From NCBI RefSeq assembly GCF_026151205.1, contig NC_087075.1, positions 12,818,303 through 12,882,302 on the forward strand: 64,000 nucleotides of DNA. Reading direction: 5' to 3'. Below the pieces are notes generated by a model. It was not told the DNA's origin. It worked only from the letters and a program-made list of their open reading frames with translations, and made no database searches. The position numbers were made by a program, and so were the translations under genes. Below are positions 14,301 through 26,166 of the stretch, one piece after another (the first letter of the stretch is position 1; the number at the start of each line of letters is the position of its first letter). This DNA is from Bolinopsis microptera (lineage: Eukaryota > Ctenophora > Tentaculata > Lobata > Bolinopsidae).

Positions 14301-15600
14301 TTTCCTTATTTGAGAAAGTTACCATTATACCTGGTAACTGTACCCGGCCTCCACTCTGGAACTGAACTGAAGGTCTTCCGTCAACTCTGCTAGTCGTATT
14401 CCTCTTCGTTATCAACTCCTCGGTAGGAGCCTGGAAAATATGTTTGATTTAATTAGCCAGCAAGGACCCTAGCAACCTAGTTCGTTAAGGTGAAGCTGTC
14501 AGGCCTGATTTTGTCCTGATCACTGCTTGTCAATTGATGGACCAACATGCATAATGATCAGCAAAGCCAATAAAACCTAGCACACTCTGAACACCAGAAC
14601 ACATAGATGTAAGACCGTTCGTCAGCAGTTCATTAAACAAGTTAACTTTTCTATTCAAATCAGCAATTTTGTAGGAAGCAGCCGGCAAACATAAACAAAA
14701 CAATTTAGGGGTTTCATACAGCTTAATTTTCTTTTATTTTTGTAAACAAGCTGAACAACATATACACTCTGACGTTGACTTTTGAGGTTGCTTTTATATC
14801 ATTTAGTCCGCACATGAATAACAACATGCTGTAGGATGACAGCTGTCAGGTCAATGTTTTTTGATTATAGGCGCCCATTCTTTAGGCCATGCTTGAAGTT
14901 TCGACCAATGTAGTTACGTTTATTAGTCCCAAACTTGAGCATTCCTGTATTCTGAATCTCCTATCCAAGATTGTAGAGTTTTTGTTCTCCAGTTACTGAT
15001 CTGAACGTGAACTATATCTTATGTCCAGGTGAGATTACCTTCTGGAATTGATATGATTTGAAAAAGTCCTTGTGATTTTCTTGTCTATGTGATAGATGAT
15101 CGGTGGGGTGGATGTTAGGGTCATACTTGACACCAGACTTTATTGTCAAGGAACAGGATGAGCATTCATGGCCGAGGGACAGTAGACAAAGGATGATTCG
15201 AACATCTATAGATGGGCTCGTCGACTGATTGGCTGGGAAGTGAACTATTAGGTCCTTCGAACCTATGTTATAGACATGAAATGATGACAGGAGTGTGAAG
15301 GATTCCTCTCAGGATGTGACTTGAAGTGGGTGCATGTTCGTAGAATAAGTCCTTTGTAGGACAATGATTTATCTTCACCATATCGGCTGAAGCACCAGGG
15401 AATTTGGGGTTGCATCGGCACCAATTTGAACCTGTATATCGTGTAAGGCGGCTCCGAATGAGCAACAGTTGAGCGCCTGATCATAAGCACGAATGCCCTA
15501 AAATGCTTTAAGTTGCCTTATTTTAGTTGCCTTGGTAACTACAATGCTTGACCTCTAAATGAGTAACACAGATCAAACCACAGGGAAACAAGATCTCAGA
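14301..15600. other. Non-coding DNA, nothing recognised
   Basis: Short overlapping ORFs only, with no family similarity. Part may be 5' sequence of the adjacent LINE. Confidence 0.35.
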
Positions 15601-15627
15601 CAATGTCTGTGAAGATGACAATCTTAA

Positions 15628-15765
15628 CCTGGTAACCTTGTTGCCTTGGTAACCTGGGAACCTGATAACCTTGTTGCCTTAGTAATCTGGTAACCTTGTT
15701 GCCTTGGTAACCTTGTTGCCTTGGTAACCTTGTTGCCTTGGTAACATGGTGACCTTGTTGCCTGC
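15628..15765. repeat. Minisatellite with unit about 17 bp (GGTAACCTTGTTGCCTT)
   Basis: About eight imperfect tandem copies. The GGTAAC core resembles GGTAAC cores in arrays elsewhere in the window (33-35 kb). The 70-aa minus-strand ORF here is only the array read in frame. Confidence 0.85.
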
Positions 15766-16085
15766 ACAAGAGCAATTCTAACTGCACATCCACATTTGTT
15801 GTGAACAAACTGATATGAATCTTATCAGCACAAAATTGTATGTTGTCTGCACACTAAACGTTTATCAAGGCCTGATGATATAACAATAGCATACTATAAC
15901 TGATGACAATATCCACCCTAAAAACCTTGCAGGTTAAATATCAATACACACAGTTACACTATTTATATTGGGTATTATTGTAATAGTACAATGGATCAAA
16001 CTGTTGAGTAGTATAATAGGCAGGTTATTCTGAATAACTGGTTATAAGTTATATACACTGGCAGGAACCCGTATAACCCTAAAAT

Positions 16086-16385
16086 GGTGTCAAGACTCAA
16101 GAGACTAAAATAATTATTACCTATTTAATTCGTGTTTTTGACACTACTTGGGAGTCCAAATTTTGAGCTCCAGAACTCCTATTCCTTGGCCAATTTTTTA
16201 TTTTTTTCATGCTGATTTGAAAAGCATAAAAGAATTTGACCCAGTAGAAAAAGTTTCGGTTGTATATCTTTTACGGTTTTTGCGGGAAGTGGCGTTAAAG
16301 TTGATGCCGTGGTGTCAGTAAAATGGCACGGATCCATCCATATTCCATATATCCATATATATCGTCTCGCTTAATTATATATAGT
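16086..16385 (+). repeat. Dispersed repeat of about 295 bp (inverted copy at 52255-52560)
   Basis: Matches the reverse complement of 52255-52560 over nearly its whole length with moderate divergence. Shared blocks include ATTTAATTCGTGTTTTTGAC, a TTGGCCAA-type block, TTGATGCCGTGGTGTCAGTA and CGTCTCGCTTAATTATA. There is no ORF, so this is a non-autonomous element. Confidence 0.8.
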
Positions 16386-18590
16386 AAGATAATATAATAT
16401 GTAAAATATTAGTAGTAATATTAGTTAAACTGCTGCAGCTATACTAATAGTTATACATGTAAAATATTTTAATAATATTTGTTAAACTATTGCAGCTAAA
16501 AGTTAAACATGTAAAATATTTACATAATAATATTTGTTTATCGATAATTTATTTTGGTCAATATTGGTGTTCGATTTTTACATATAAGTATCATTTTCTG
16601 TCATTAGACTTTGCGATATATTTTCAAGCATACGTTATCAGTCCTTATCTTAATCAAGTACTTTTCTGGGATGTTTAGATTAAACACTGCTGAGTATAAG
16701 TTGTATCTTAAAAGTGGTCTTTATTAAACTTCAATTTATTATTATTATTGTTAAACTGTTGCAGCTAAAAGTTAAACATTTAAAATTTGTGTTGTTCAAG
16801 TACTGCAGCTATTAGTTTAAATACAATAATATGCAAAATATTTATAATAATATTCGTTACAATTGTAGCAAGTAATAGTTGTGACTTGTGTATTATGTAA
16901 ATATCTAGTACACACCCAATCTACAAGATGCTATTTATACAAAATACAGTTTTCAGCAACCTGAAATATCAAGGAACTGAAAAATGTAACGAATGTAAAG
17001 GTATTTCAAAAGAGAACTGATAAAAGTTATATCAAAGTCATTATTATGCGGTTCCTGAGTCAGTATTATGAGCAGAGAAGGGCAAATTCCTCTAGAGTAA
17101 AGGCGGCTCAAGTTATTTCAGCATTTGAAAGAGTTCGGATATACATTTTCGATTTGAATAAAAGGTCGACCCGTCGACCAGCCGCAAATTTGAAATCTAT
17201 AATTGATTAATTAATTAATTATCTATTTGGTCGCACAAATTAATTAATTAATTGGTCGCATAATTAATTAATAAATTGGTCGCATAATTAATTAATTAAT
17301 TGGCCGCATTTTATGTTTAAGTTGTTGTGCGGTTAACCTCATTTGCTATTACCAAATAGATCACTTGGAATGGATAGTTAGTAACTAGTTAGTAAGTTAC
17401 TATTAGTTACCATGACTACCTGGTTAGTTACCATGATTACCTCCTTCACAACTCAATTCTGCGTTCTGCAATGTATCGAAGAAAAATAAGTTGGAACTCA
17501 TTAACAGTGGGTACTACGGAAAGTCGGTAACCATCAGTTGATCACTACTTCTACTATACCATAAATGAAAATGCAATCACACATAATTAATGCAATCACA
17601 CATAATTAATGCACTAAGTTATAATAAAGACCACCTGGGTAACAGTCGCAGAATGAGGATTGCACAGAACGAGCTGAGCTGCCCTATAGTAATAGTGAGC
17701 TGCCTTAATAGTGAGCAGCCGGAATATTAGGGGCCCTCAATTATGGGTAGCAGAGGGAAAATGTCTCAAATAAGGTTCATAAATAAAGTGCACATAGGAG
17801 CATAAGGTACTTTAACAGTGTTGACAACCTCACACTATACAGTATAACTATAATGAACGATACACTCCTGGAAATAGCAGTACAAGAATGAACAAAGTGC
17901 CATAAAAACCGTGTGTATAAGTGTACAAGAATGAACAAAGTGCCATAAAAACCGCAGACACAACCACTAGCAACCTAACACGAGGAGCAACAAAACCGCT
18001 AATACAGATAATCACATTGAAGGAGGAGAAGAGGATGAAGCCCACTAATACCCCCTGTTAGTCACATATCATGAAGACAGTATTACATTATAATAATATT
18101 ATATATAACCCTGTGTAACATGATACGTAAACCCCACGTTAAGGGGAGCCCACTTCATCGCCACTTGTACGGTTTATTGCCCACTAATTCTGGCTTTATT
18201 TTGGGAGCCATGTTTTTCTGGGTATAAATAAAATTTCGTGTTTGTAGTCGGCACTTTCCTGATTCTGTAGCCAATTCTACGTGCCTCACTAAGGTATTTT
18301 CTCAGAGGAGAGGATAGGTGGAACCTCATGGAACAACACCTCCGCATGCAATTAGACCAGTGGGTCTGGTTCATTAACGGCAACGTGTTTTGGTTCAGCA
18401 GTTTTACATAATGTTTCTCAGTCCAGCTGCAGTCTGGTAGTGTTGAATCTCACGAATATTTTTCAAGCTCTCATTTTCTATGCTTTTTTGCCTCACAGGA
18501 GATATTGTGGTTTTTTGTAAATGTAACTGCAATACATTGATGTTAAGTCAGGCTATACTATAAGTTATCATGTAAAACAAGTTCGGTGTG
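16386..18590. other. Non-coding DNA with short tandem and direct duplications
   Basis: A family of about 60-bp pieces around TTAAACTGTTGCAGCTA recurs four or five times at 16420-16830. AATTAATTAATTGGTCGCAT repeats at 17200-17310. A 31-bp direct duplication containing GAATGAACAAAGTGCC lies at 17880-17960. No supportable gene. Confidence 0.6.
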
Positions 18591-18599
18591 AGTAGCTGC

Positions 18600-19075
18600 A
18601 AAAATTGTATTTTCAAGTATGTTCAGGTATATTCAGGTATGTTCAGATATGTTCAGGTTTTTTCAGGTATTTTCAGGTATGCTCAGGTATGTTCAGATAT
18701 GTTCAAATATATTCAGGTATTTTCAGGTATTTTCAGGTATTTCCAGGTATTTTCAGGTATGCTCAGGTATGTTCAGATATGTTCAGATATATTCAGGTAT
18801 TTTCAGGTATTTTCAGGTATATTCAGGTATTATCAGATATTATCTGGTAGGTTCAGATATGTTCAGATATGTTCAGATATTTTCAGGTATTTTCAGGTAT
18901 TTTCAGGTATGTTCAGGTAAGTTCAGGCATTTTCAGATATGTTCACGTATCTTCAGGTATGTTCAGGTATGTTCATATATATTCAGGTATTTTCAGGTAT
19001 TTTCAGGTATTTTCAGGTATGTTCAGATATGTTCAGATATGTTCAGATATGTTCAGATATGTTCAGGTATTACCA
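18600..19075. repeat. 10-bp minisatellite (TTCAGGTATK family)
   Basis: About 47 tandem copies of a 10-bp unit of form (T/G)TTCAGGTAT, with variants TTCAGATAT and CTCAGGTAT. Because 10 is not a multiple of 3, all three plus frames read as a similar FRYVQV/SGIF-type repeat with few stops. This explains the long ORFs of up to 191 aa and argues against coding. Variants are interspersed, with higher-order blocks of about 110 bp. Confidence 0.9.
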
Positions 19076-19224
19076 ACCTGTTAAGATGCTGCTTATCAGC
19101 ACTGTGTCCTTGTTGCTTATCTTCATCTTTTGAATCCTCAGATAGAGGGAGTGGCTCATCTTTACAGACCATTTCCTCACACTCCTTCTTCTGAGAGGAG
19201 ATTACAGTATTGGAACATGGTTAC

Positions 19225-19515
19225 CATAGGGGGGGGGGGGGGTCCAAGGGGAACTTTGGGGAGTTTTGGGGAACTTCAGGAAACCTGGGGGACTTTCCCA
19301 AAGTTCCCCAAAAAATTATCAATGAAACAAATAATTTTGGGGAATTTTGGGGAACTTTTTTTTGGGGAACTTATAATTTTGAATAATTTTGAATAATTTT
19401 GAATAATTTTGGGGAATTTTGGGGAGTTTTGGGGAACTTTTTTTTGGGGAACTTCAGAAATCTTGGGGGATTTTACCAAAGTTCCCCAAAGTTCCCCTTG
19501 GACCCCCCTACCATA
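19225..19515. repeat. Inverted-repeat element with G-run end
   Basis: The left arm starts with a 14-base G run, then TCCAAGGGGAACTTTGGGGA. The right arm (19478-19508) ends AGTTCCCCTTGGACCCCCC, its complement. Between the arms are purine-rich GGGGAACTT/GGGGAATTTT units and three AATTTTGAAT copies. It is a foldback-like element of about 290 bp without coding capacity. Confidence 0.75.
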
Positions 19516-19668
19516 GTTACCATGTACCTCAAACGGAGTACAATATATCCATAACAAGGCAAAAAGGACCTTTCAAAATACAGCATTTTAATAAATTAAT
19601 CAAAAAATACAATTTTTCGCATCTCCCCCATATTTCCCATTTTTTAGCATTTTTGGTAACACAAACAT

Positions 19669-19878
19669 TTAACTAACAGGAAAAAGAAGATGAGAGTAGT
19701 TGGGGAACAGTTCGCTCAGACTCCGCAGCTCCTCCTCCGACACCTCGAACAGCTCCTCGTCAAACGAGAGAGCGTCCTGAGCTGCAAAATCCGTGGGAAT
19801 GGAGTCCAAACCTGACAGAATGTTTGTGATCACCTTATCGGACGTTAATTTTGGACGGACATGAACGCTCGAAGGCAT
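19669..19878 (-). CDS. Small acidic ORF, unknown (doubtful)
   Basis: A 69-aa ORF with an acidic middle (DFAAQDALSFDEELFEVSEE) directly left of the DNA transposon at 19912. I do not recognise a family. Composition is protein-like, not repeat-like, which is the only reason to list it. It may be an exon or remnant of a host gene, or a lost piece of the neighbouring element. At 19834 a 12-bp copy of the transposon tip (ACCTTATCGGAC) occurs, so an older element end may lie here. Confidence 0.2.
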   Translation of the reverse strand: MPSSVHVRPKLTSDKVITNILSGLDSIPTDFAAQDALSFDEELFEVSEEELRSLSELFPNYSHLLFPVS

Positions 19879-20341
19879 TCATGTTTAGTATTAGTATTTG
19901 ATTTAACAAAATTATCGGACTTTATTTGAACAGAAATTCAAATTAACGCTAGGACCTCCAGTAATGTTACCTTGTACTATGTATCTAAGGCATGCTTGTA
20001 TTGCGCTTCTGTGTAAACACACTATTTAGCAGACGTAATCGTCCAAGTAATTCGATTTTTATACGGTTTGCTTCGGCTTTCGAATTGATTTTTGTTTGAT
20101 ACTTACTATTTATCGAAAGAAACAATGGGACCAATGGAAATTGCACGTTTTTTGTATAAATAAGCATGTGAGCATACATAAATCAGTCCAGTCCTATGAT
20201 TTCATTCTCGACTTCCTTTCTCTTATCATGGTAACTTTGTCAGGAAGCGTGGTTCCATGGAAGGTTTTAGGCACTTATTTTTTGACATATCGAGTTTGGG
20301 AAAAGTCACATTTTACCAATATTGTCCCTGACTTCATCTTT

Positions 20342-22657
20342 TCAATGATTTCTTCTTTTATTGCTTTCTTGAAGCTGATATTGTCGTACAGGTTGTTTGA
20401 GAACATAACCTTTCATGGCTCTGGAGTATGCTCTCACTGTGTATGACTTCAATCGATTTTCCTCCTTCAAGTACAGGTTGTTTTGCACAGCAGCGAGCAT
20501 CGTCATAACTGTCATGGTGTCTAGTTCGAAGCTGTGCAGTTTTGGGAGGTATTGTAGCTTCATGGAATGAAACGATTCAAGATTGCCTGTATGAAGAAAT
20601 TTTGCACAATTTCGAAGATCGTTTGAAAACCGTGTCGCCGTTATCACCCTGAAAAGCGCTAAAAAGTCCTCCTCTTCCACATTAAACCAGTCTATTGACC
20701 TATTAGAATGCCTGGTTATTGATCCATGTTTGGATGCAGCGTACTTTACAGGTATCTTCGGGTACGGCCTAGTTAAACCAATGCTCTCTCTAAGTTTTTC
20801 AAAGATCTTAAAGATCTCCTCTTTGTATGTCCACACATGTATATTGTATATTTAACACAATGATGTAGTAAACATGAATGAAACATTTCAATGGATCCCC
20901 TTAACACGCACTGCAAGAGTACCATATGATTAACAAGGGACTTTCTCCATGCTGATATTTTAGGGTGGAACTGAGATGTTTTGGCCGTGTGCCAAATGTC
21001 AAAATTTATTTTTGTCTCAGGATACTTGTCCGCCACTATTTTGGCGATGGTCGCTTGGCGATCTATGACCAAGTCATTTGGTTTGACCCCATCCTCGGTG
21101 ATCAAGCTCTCCCATACCTGACGAAATGCCTGGTGTTCTAGACCGCCACTGACTTGCCCTTTCTGAAGTATCGCAAAGTCGACAACCTCATTAGTGTCAC
21201 AGTTCATGATTGTGTAGGTGCAGTACTTTGCGGAGACGCCAGGGGAATCGAACTGAGCATCTCCGCAAAGTACTACATGTTTACCATCAGTTTAATGTGT
21301 TTTTAGTCCAGTGCAAATACGGTCTCTTCCTTCAGAATACATCATGTAGATTGTTGGGTAGAGCCATGCTCTGACGTGTTCTGTAAAGCGGGGTCGAGAC
21401 AGAGTGGGGAGCTCCACCAGATTCTGGAAATTCATAATGCTCTGGAATCTCAGTCCTGACAAGGCGATACAACATGAGATATGAATGTTTATGACGAATT
21501 TACGGCGAACAATGGGACTGCTAATTGCTGCTAAATGCCAAGTAGAAGGATTCGATCCGAGCGTTCACATTGTGCAAACATAATCTACAGAGACTGCAAT
21601 CCCTTTAAATCGCACTTTCGAACTGAGAACTTTTCCTCCGCATTTTGGGCAGTACGAGAAGAGCAGCAGTTATTCTTGAATGTTCACGTAAACCCAGGAA
21701 ATTGGCTGTGTTTTCTCATGCATCTTTCCATGCGATTTCATTTGAGTTTTACGAGTAACCCTCTTATCAATAACTGCCGTTAGACTTAGTCATGGTCCAT
21801 AGGGGGGGGGGGGGGGTCAAGGGTTATATTCGTCGTCACTGCTACACGGGTTGTGTGAATCTGTATCAAATTCACTTGAAAGATTTTCTTGTCGGTGTGT
21901 TTCGTCTAATAGAGACGAGCTAGCAGTTGATGATGAGCCAGTTTGCGTTGAACAGTCTTTTTAGACGGACTGCATTGCACTCCTTTACTAGTCTCAGTAC
22001 TAGCCGGCGACAAAACTGATAGGTTCCTGTCAGTATCAAAATAGGAAGCAAGGTGAGATAAAGCAGGATTATCACTCGCTAAAAGTCCTTCCACTTCTTG
22101 GTGTTCGTCGATGTTACCTTGATTTGTTGAACTGGAACCTACAGGATTATAAAAATCGTAAAAAATTGTATCGCTTTTTAACATCCACACAGTATTTTCA
22201 ACTCACCCTGTAGAATAGCATCGTTTTCTGATATGAGTTGATCTATGTACTCGATGTCTCTTCTGACTCTTTTTCGCCCTGGTCTCACGGGTGTAATTTC
22301 TTCCGTAATCTGACTCGACAGGTGCACCTTCATTCTACCAGTCTGCCTATCAGTGTTTGGAACAGAGTCAGGTCGCAATCGTATCCACATCTTCTTGGTA
22401 GATTCAGCTTTCTGAGCGTTGGCCAGATCATATGGATCGAAATCCTGTTCGGTAAAATGCTCAGAGCAAACTCTGGTGCTCTTTTTGACATCTTCAGGCT
22501 GCCTTCGAATTCTCTGTCGCCATTTCAGAAATAAATGCTTGTTTTTCTCGGGAACTGGCATTCGATAAAATCTTATGAATCGTCTCCCGGGCCATTTAGA
22601 AACCATGTTATTCTTACTGAAGTTGTTGGTACAGTCACCTTCGCCACAGTGCACCAT
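20342..22657 (-). pseudogene. THAP-domain DDE-type transposase, broken
   Basis: The N-terminus (22657-22205) is a THAP zinc finger. It starts MVHCGEGDCTNNFSK and continues with W-P, R-x-x-RF, then VCSEHF and a late RLRPDSVPN (the C2CH layout). A GTGAGT donor near 22203 suggests an intron. A linker exon follows (22190-21906). Further down come LSGLRFQSIMNF (about 21450), HVVLCGDAQFDSPGVSAKYC (about 21270-21210) and DRQATIAKIVADKYP..FDIWHTAK (about 21080-20980). Last is a C-terminal block with FLHTGNLESFHS (about 20610-20570). The D...D spacing and HTGNLE block match an uncharacterised metazoan DDE transposase family. One stop lies between the LSGL and CGDAQ blocks and the frame changes near 20790, so it is a decayed copy. 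Confidence 0.75.
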
Positions 22658-22798
22658 GATGAATCTGCAAGATGGAAAATTCTGATGAAGTATTGAACCT
22701 GTTTGCATTTCAAATTGTACAGCAGATGTAACTATCGTGTTGTAACAAGGTAACAGTTATCATGTATTTGCACTACGTAATTATACTAAGTTAATTAG

Positions 22799-23523
22799 AT
22801 GAATGCTAACGAGGATGATGACGAATACAGCAGCCCTCCTAGTGCTTCTGAAAGTGATGCAACAATGTCGGAGAGTTCCTCTTGTGACGACGATTGTGGG
22901 CCAGCCGTGAATAATGATCGAATTCATCGGGACAAGCAAAATGAAGAGTTTCATGACATGAGCTTAGATCCACAGTTGGCTGTTAGCGACCATGAAAGCG
23001 ATGAAGAGCTAAGCATCGTAGGTTTCAACGAATATGACACGGATGATGATGAGGGTGCGGTGAACAAAGAAGCTAAGCCTTTACGAAGATTGAAGCAAGA
23101 CCCAAGGCCAGGGAGTGGTGCACTTGCGAAAACTGCTCCGTCATGGAATCGGAAATGGAGAGCTACTGTTGCAGGGAAAGCACACTTATGGCTGACACAG
23201 TAATAGGGCAATCAGAGAAAACCTGCGTAACTTTGGTTGATATTTTTAGGAAAACGATTGAAGACGAGGAAATCTTGAAACTTCAAGCAACTAGTCTACA
23301 AGATGTCAAGAGGAACGTTGACGGCACCATTCGGCCCGAGGGTTTACGATACGTCATTGCCTACACAACCTTCTTACAAATGTGCTCTTTAAGGTTTTGT
23401 GGCAAGGGGAGGAGATATGTTTTGACATCATGTGCAGTAGTGAAACGAATCAGAAATCTCTACCCATCCCCAGCCGGAAAATACAAAGACTTCTTACCGG
23501 GAGCAATTAACTCGCTGATTTAG
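22799..23523 (+). CDS. P2X7-receptor C-terminal-like domain protein (frame break inside)
   Basis: Residues from about 23118 on read EWCTCENCSVM..SYCCRE, then KTCVTLVDIFRKTIED, GLRYVIAYTTFLQMCSLRF, CAVVKRIRNLYPS and GKYKDFLPG. This follows the cysteine-rich cytoplasmic ballast of vertebrate P2X7 (CGRC.., ELCCR, ACITTSELFRK, HCAYRCYATWRFG, CCRWRIRKEFP, GQYSGF). The N-terminal part (22799-23090) is acidic and Ser-rich and ends GFNEYDTDDDEG, as in stand-alone members of this family. The two parts are in different frames. The switch lies at about 23085-23100, and is either a base-level break, a sequencing error or an unseen short intron. It lies inside the transposon tips, so it is probably transposon-borne. 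Confidence 0.65.
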
Positions 23524-23905
23524 AGCGTTTTAATGGATGTTTTATGGTTTTAAAGTCTGTTTTTTGTCAAATACCGATGTAAAACTTTCTCATACAATTG
23601 CTCAGTAATAATTTAACGATCCAAAAATTACAAAAATGAAATATTGAGCCTTCTAACGAACGGAAAAAAGAAGGCAAACATCACATAAACACTGTACTGA
23701 GAGGGAACAACATTCCAAACTAGGAACGTTCTGCGTGCAGCGATAAATTTAGTGTGCGTGATATCTCCATTTATGTGTAAGCTAGAAATTCCGTTCTTTG
23801 ATCATATAAGAGAATGCGAGGCCTAGGTTAACGTAACATGCACAAAAAATCTTTGCCAAAAGTGAAAAACTCATTTACGTCATCCGTTCAAATAAAGTCC
23901 GATAA

Positions 23906-24940
23906 GGTAGTTACACTACAAGTTACCATAGTTACACTACAGGTTACCATAGTTACCATAATAGCCCCTGATACCTATTTAATTATTCATTATTTACTTA
24001 TTCATAACAAATAAATAAATTAGCTCATATTTTATTACCCGGTAGTTAGAATCCGATATAAATACACAATAAAGGAAACCAATAATTTAAATAATGAAAC
24101 ATATTCGTTTGTTATCAACAATGTATAATTTGTATTTTTAGTACGTTATTTAAAGTTGTGTTTGAAAAAGTTGAGTTTCTAAAAACAGTTATAATTACCT
24201 CTAAAAAAAAGTAATATTCACCTCTTAAAAAAGTAATAATTACCTCTAAAAACATTAAAAATTACCTCTAAATAGCGTAGTCAGGAAGTGGCCATGAAGT
24301 TGGTCGTGGAAGGTGGACCGTTTGTCCGACTCCTCCCCTTTCCTCCTCCCTGTCCTCTCTATCAGGTCCCTCCCCCAGCTTTTGTAGCGGCTTGTGAAGC
24401 TACTTCGTCTTGACACCTCGCCTGAACGGATGTGAATAAATATATAATATATTTATAAATATATTATTTGTTTATAATTGTTTAATTATATAAATATATT
24501 AGATAAGTGTAATGTGGTAAGCCAGTTACAGCAGAGGCTTAGCGTAGTTAGCATTTCTTTGGGATATTGTAGATTAGCGGAAATAACCGTTGGATTTGGG
24601 TGTAAGCTGAGTGGGTTATGCGGAGTAAGTGTATCGATGGTTTTGAGTGTAGACACGTGTTAGTCGGGTGGACTAGTTTTAGTATTTAGAGAGGTGTATT
24701 CACGCCTCGCCTGAACGCGAACGGTGGGATGTGAATAAATAAATAATATATTTATATATTAAATTCTTACATTTAGTACACGCTTCGACATTAAAATATA
24801 CCCAACAAAGATGATGTACACTTAAGTCATTGAAGCGAGAGTTAGTGTGGAAATATCAAGATCCTGCTCTTCTTTATCAGTTCAGAATTTATGGGCAAAT
24901 TATATATTATATTATCTTAAATCATGTAAATGAAGAGGAG
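23906..24940. other. Non-coding DNA with short duplications
   Basis: Holds three or four AATTACCTCTAAAAA units (24195-24270). Two related blocks start CGCCTGAACG and continue GATGTGAATAAAT plus ATATATTTATA, at 24419-24470 and 24706-24765. They look like two short copies or ends of an AT-rich MITE. No gene. Confidence 0.55.
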
Positions 24941-25596
24941 TGCAATTTGGACTTTTCTAAGAGTAAACAGCCTACTTTATAGACCCAATTGAGATATTTA
25001 TTAATGTGCAGTGGTTCACATCTTTTTCAAACGCCTCATTCCTGTCAAGTAAAAACGTCATTTATAAACTATAGGGTATGGAATATTTTTAGAAAAATTG
25101 CTGTTTCTGGCAAAATATCACCTTTTTTCAATTTTCATCTTTTACAAGTTACAGCCACTTGATGCCTGGAATGAATGGCTAACATAGAACAGAATAATTT
25201 ATAGACCTGATGGAGATGTTGATTAATGTGCAGTGCTTCAACTTATCTTATTTCTGGAATGAATGGCATATATTATGGTGGCAGTTCTACTTCTAGAAGG
25301 TTAATTTACAGCCCAGAAAGGGTAAGTGAAGAAGGGAATCTCTTAAACATTATGCGTCTTATTAACCTAAGTGGAGCAACAGTAATACCTTATAATACAG
25401 CCTATTTAACCAACAGGGCTGCATTATGGAGATAAGATAATTATATTTTCATCGTGATAATACAAAATATGATTCAATTTATAAAGATCGTTATAATACG
25501 ATTGTTTATCAAAGATTCCCCAATTATCACCAATAAGATCGGAACAACTTGAGGTTACTTCAGATCACAAGTTCCAACTTTTGAGTTTTGAGTACA

Positions 25597-26036
25597 CTTG
25601 ACTTAAGGCGGTAGTATTCCCGAGATCCATTGACAACAGTTCTCCACAGCTTTCTGTCCTCCATCAGTCTAGCTATCTCATCTACTGATTTCAGCCCAGT
25701 ATCTGCTTTTAGGTTATCTAGTAGTGTTAAGTAAGGTCGCCCCCTGTTAGTATGCCCATGACTCGGCTTCCAGAGGATAAGCTTGTTCAGTGTCAGCTCC
25801 GGATGTCGGTGAGCATGACCTGCAAGTCTGAGCCTTCGTTGGGTTATCTTGGAGCTGACTTTGGGAAGATCACCGTACAGGCTGTGGTTGCTGACATGGT
25901 CTCGATATTGATTGATGTTAAGGGCCATTCTTAACATTCGTGTATAGCAACCATCAACCATCTTCTCTAGCCTTTTCGTCATAGTCCAAGTCTCGGAACC
26001 GTATAGCAGCACCGACTCGACTAGTGCTGTGAACAC
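25597..26036 (-). mobile_element. 5'-truncated LINE fragment with 10-bp target-site duplication
   Basis: The minus strand encodes a reverse-transcriptase C-terminal region: LLYGSETWTMTK, GCYTRMLRMALNI, SLYGDLPKVS, ITQRRLRLAGHAHRHPE, ILWKPSHG. This is the usual end of a cnidarian-type endonuclease-RT LINE. The 10-bp sequence TTTGAGTACA flanks it exactly (25587-25596 and 26037-26046), and paralogous copy 2 near 30145 has the empty site. The insertion therefore postdates the segmental duplication. No A-tail is visible, which fits families that end in short repeats. Confidence 0.9.
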
Positions 26037-26166
26037 TTTGAGTACAGCAATGTGTTATAATACGGTCTAGGGGGTTACTTAGTTGTATATAAATATTATT
26101 ATTATATTATACGATGATACTGATTCACATTTCACTACGCTCATTTTGGTCCATTTCATTTTTAAA

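Larger units (their letters stand above)
19912..23905. mobile_element. DNA transposon, 4.0 kb, with 20-bp terminal inverted repeats
   Basis: The left tip TTATCGGACTTTATTTGAAC (19912-19931) is the exact complement of the right tip (23886-23905). The element encodes a THAP-DDE transposase on the minus strand (22657 to about 20342) and a P2X7-C-terminal-like ORF on the plus strand (22799-23523), arranged head to head about 140 bp apart. The tips allow a TA or AT 2-bp target duplication; because the tips are palindromic there, the exact cut is ambiguous. THAP plus DDE is known from Kolobok and other eukaryotic families; superfamily assignment needs a search. The transposase has at least one stop, so this copy is probably inactive. 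Confidence 0.75.

Noticed and set aside
18588-19194. 191-aa and other long FRYVQV-type ORFs
   Set aside because: They are frames of a 10-bp satellite; all three plus frames give the same kind of peptide.
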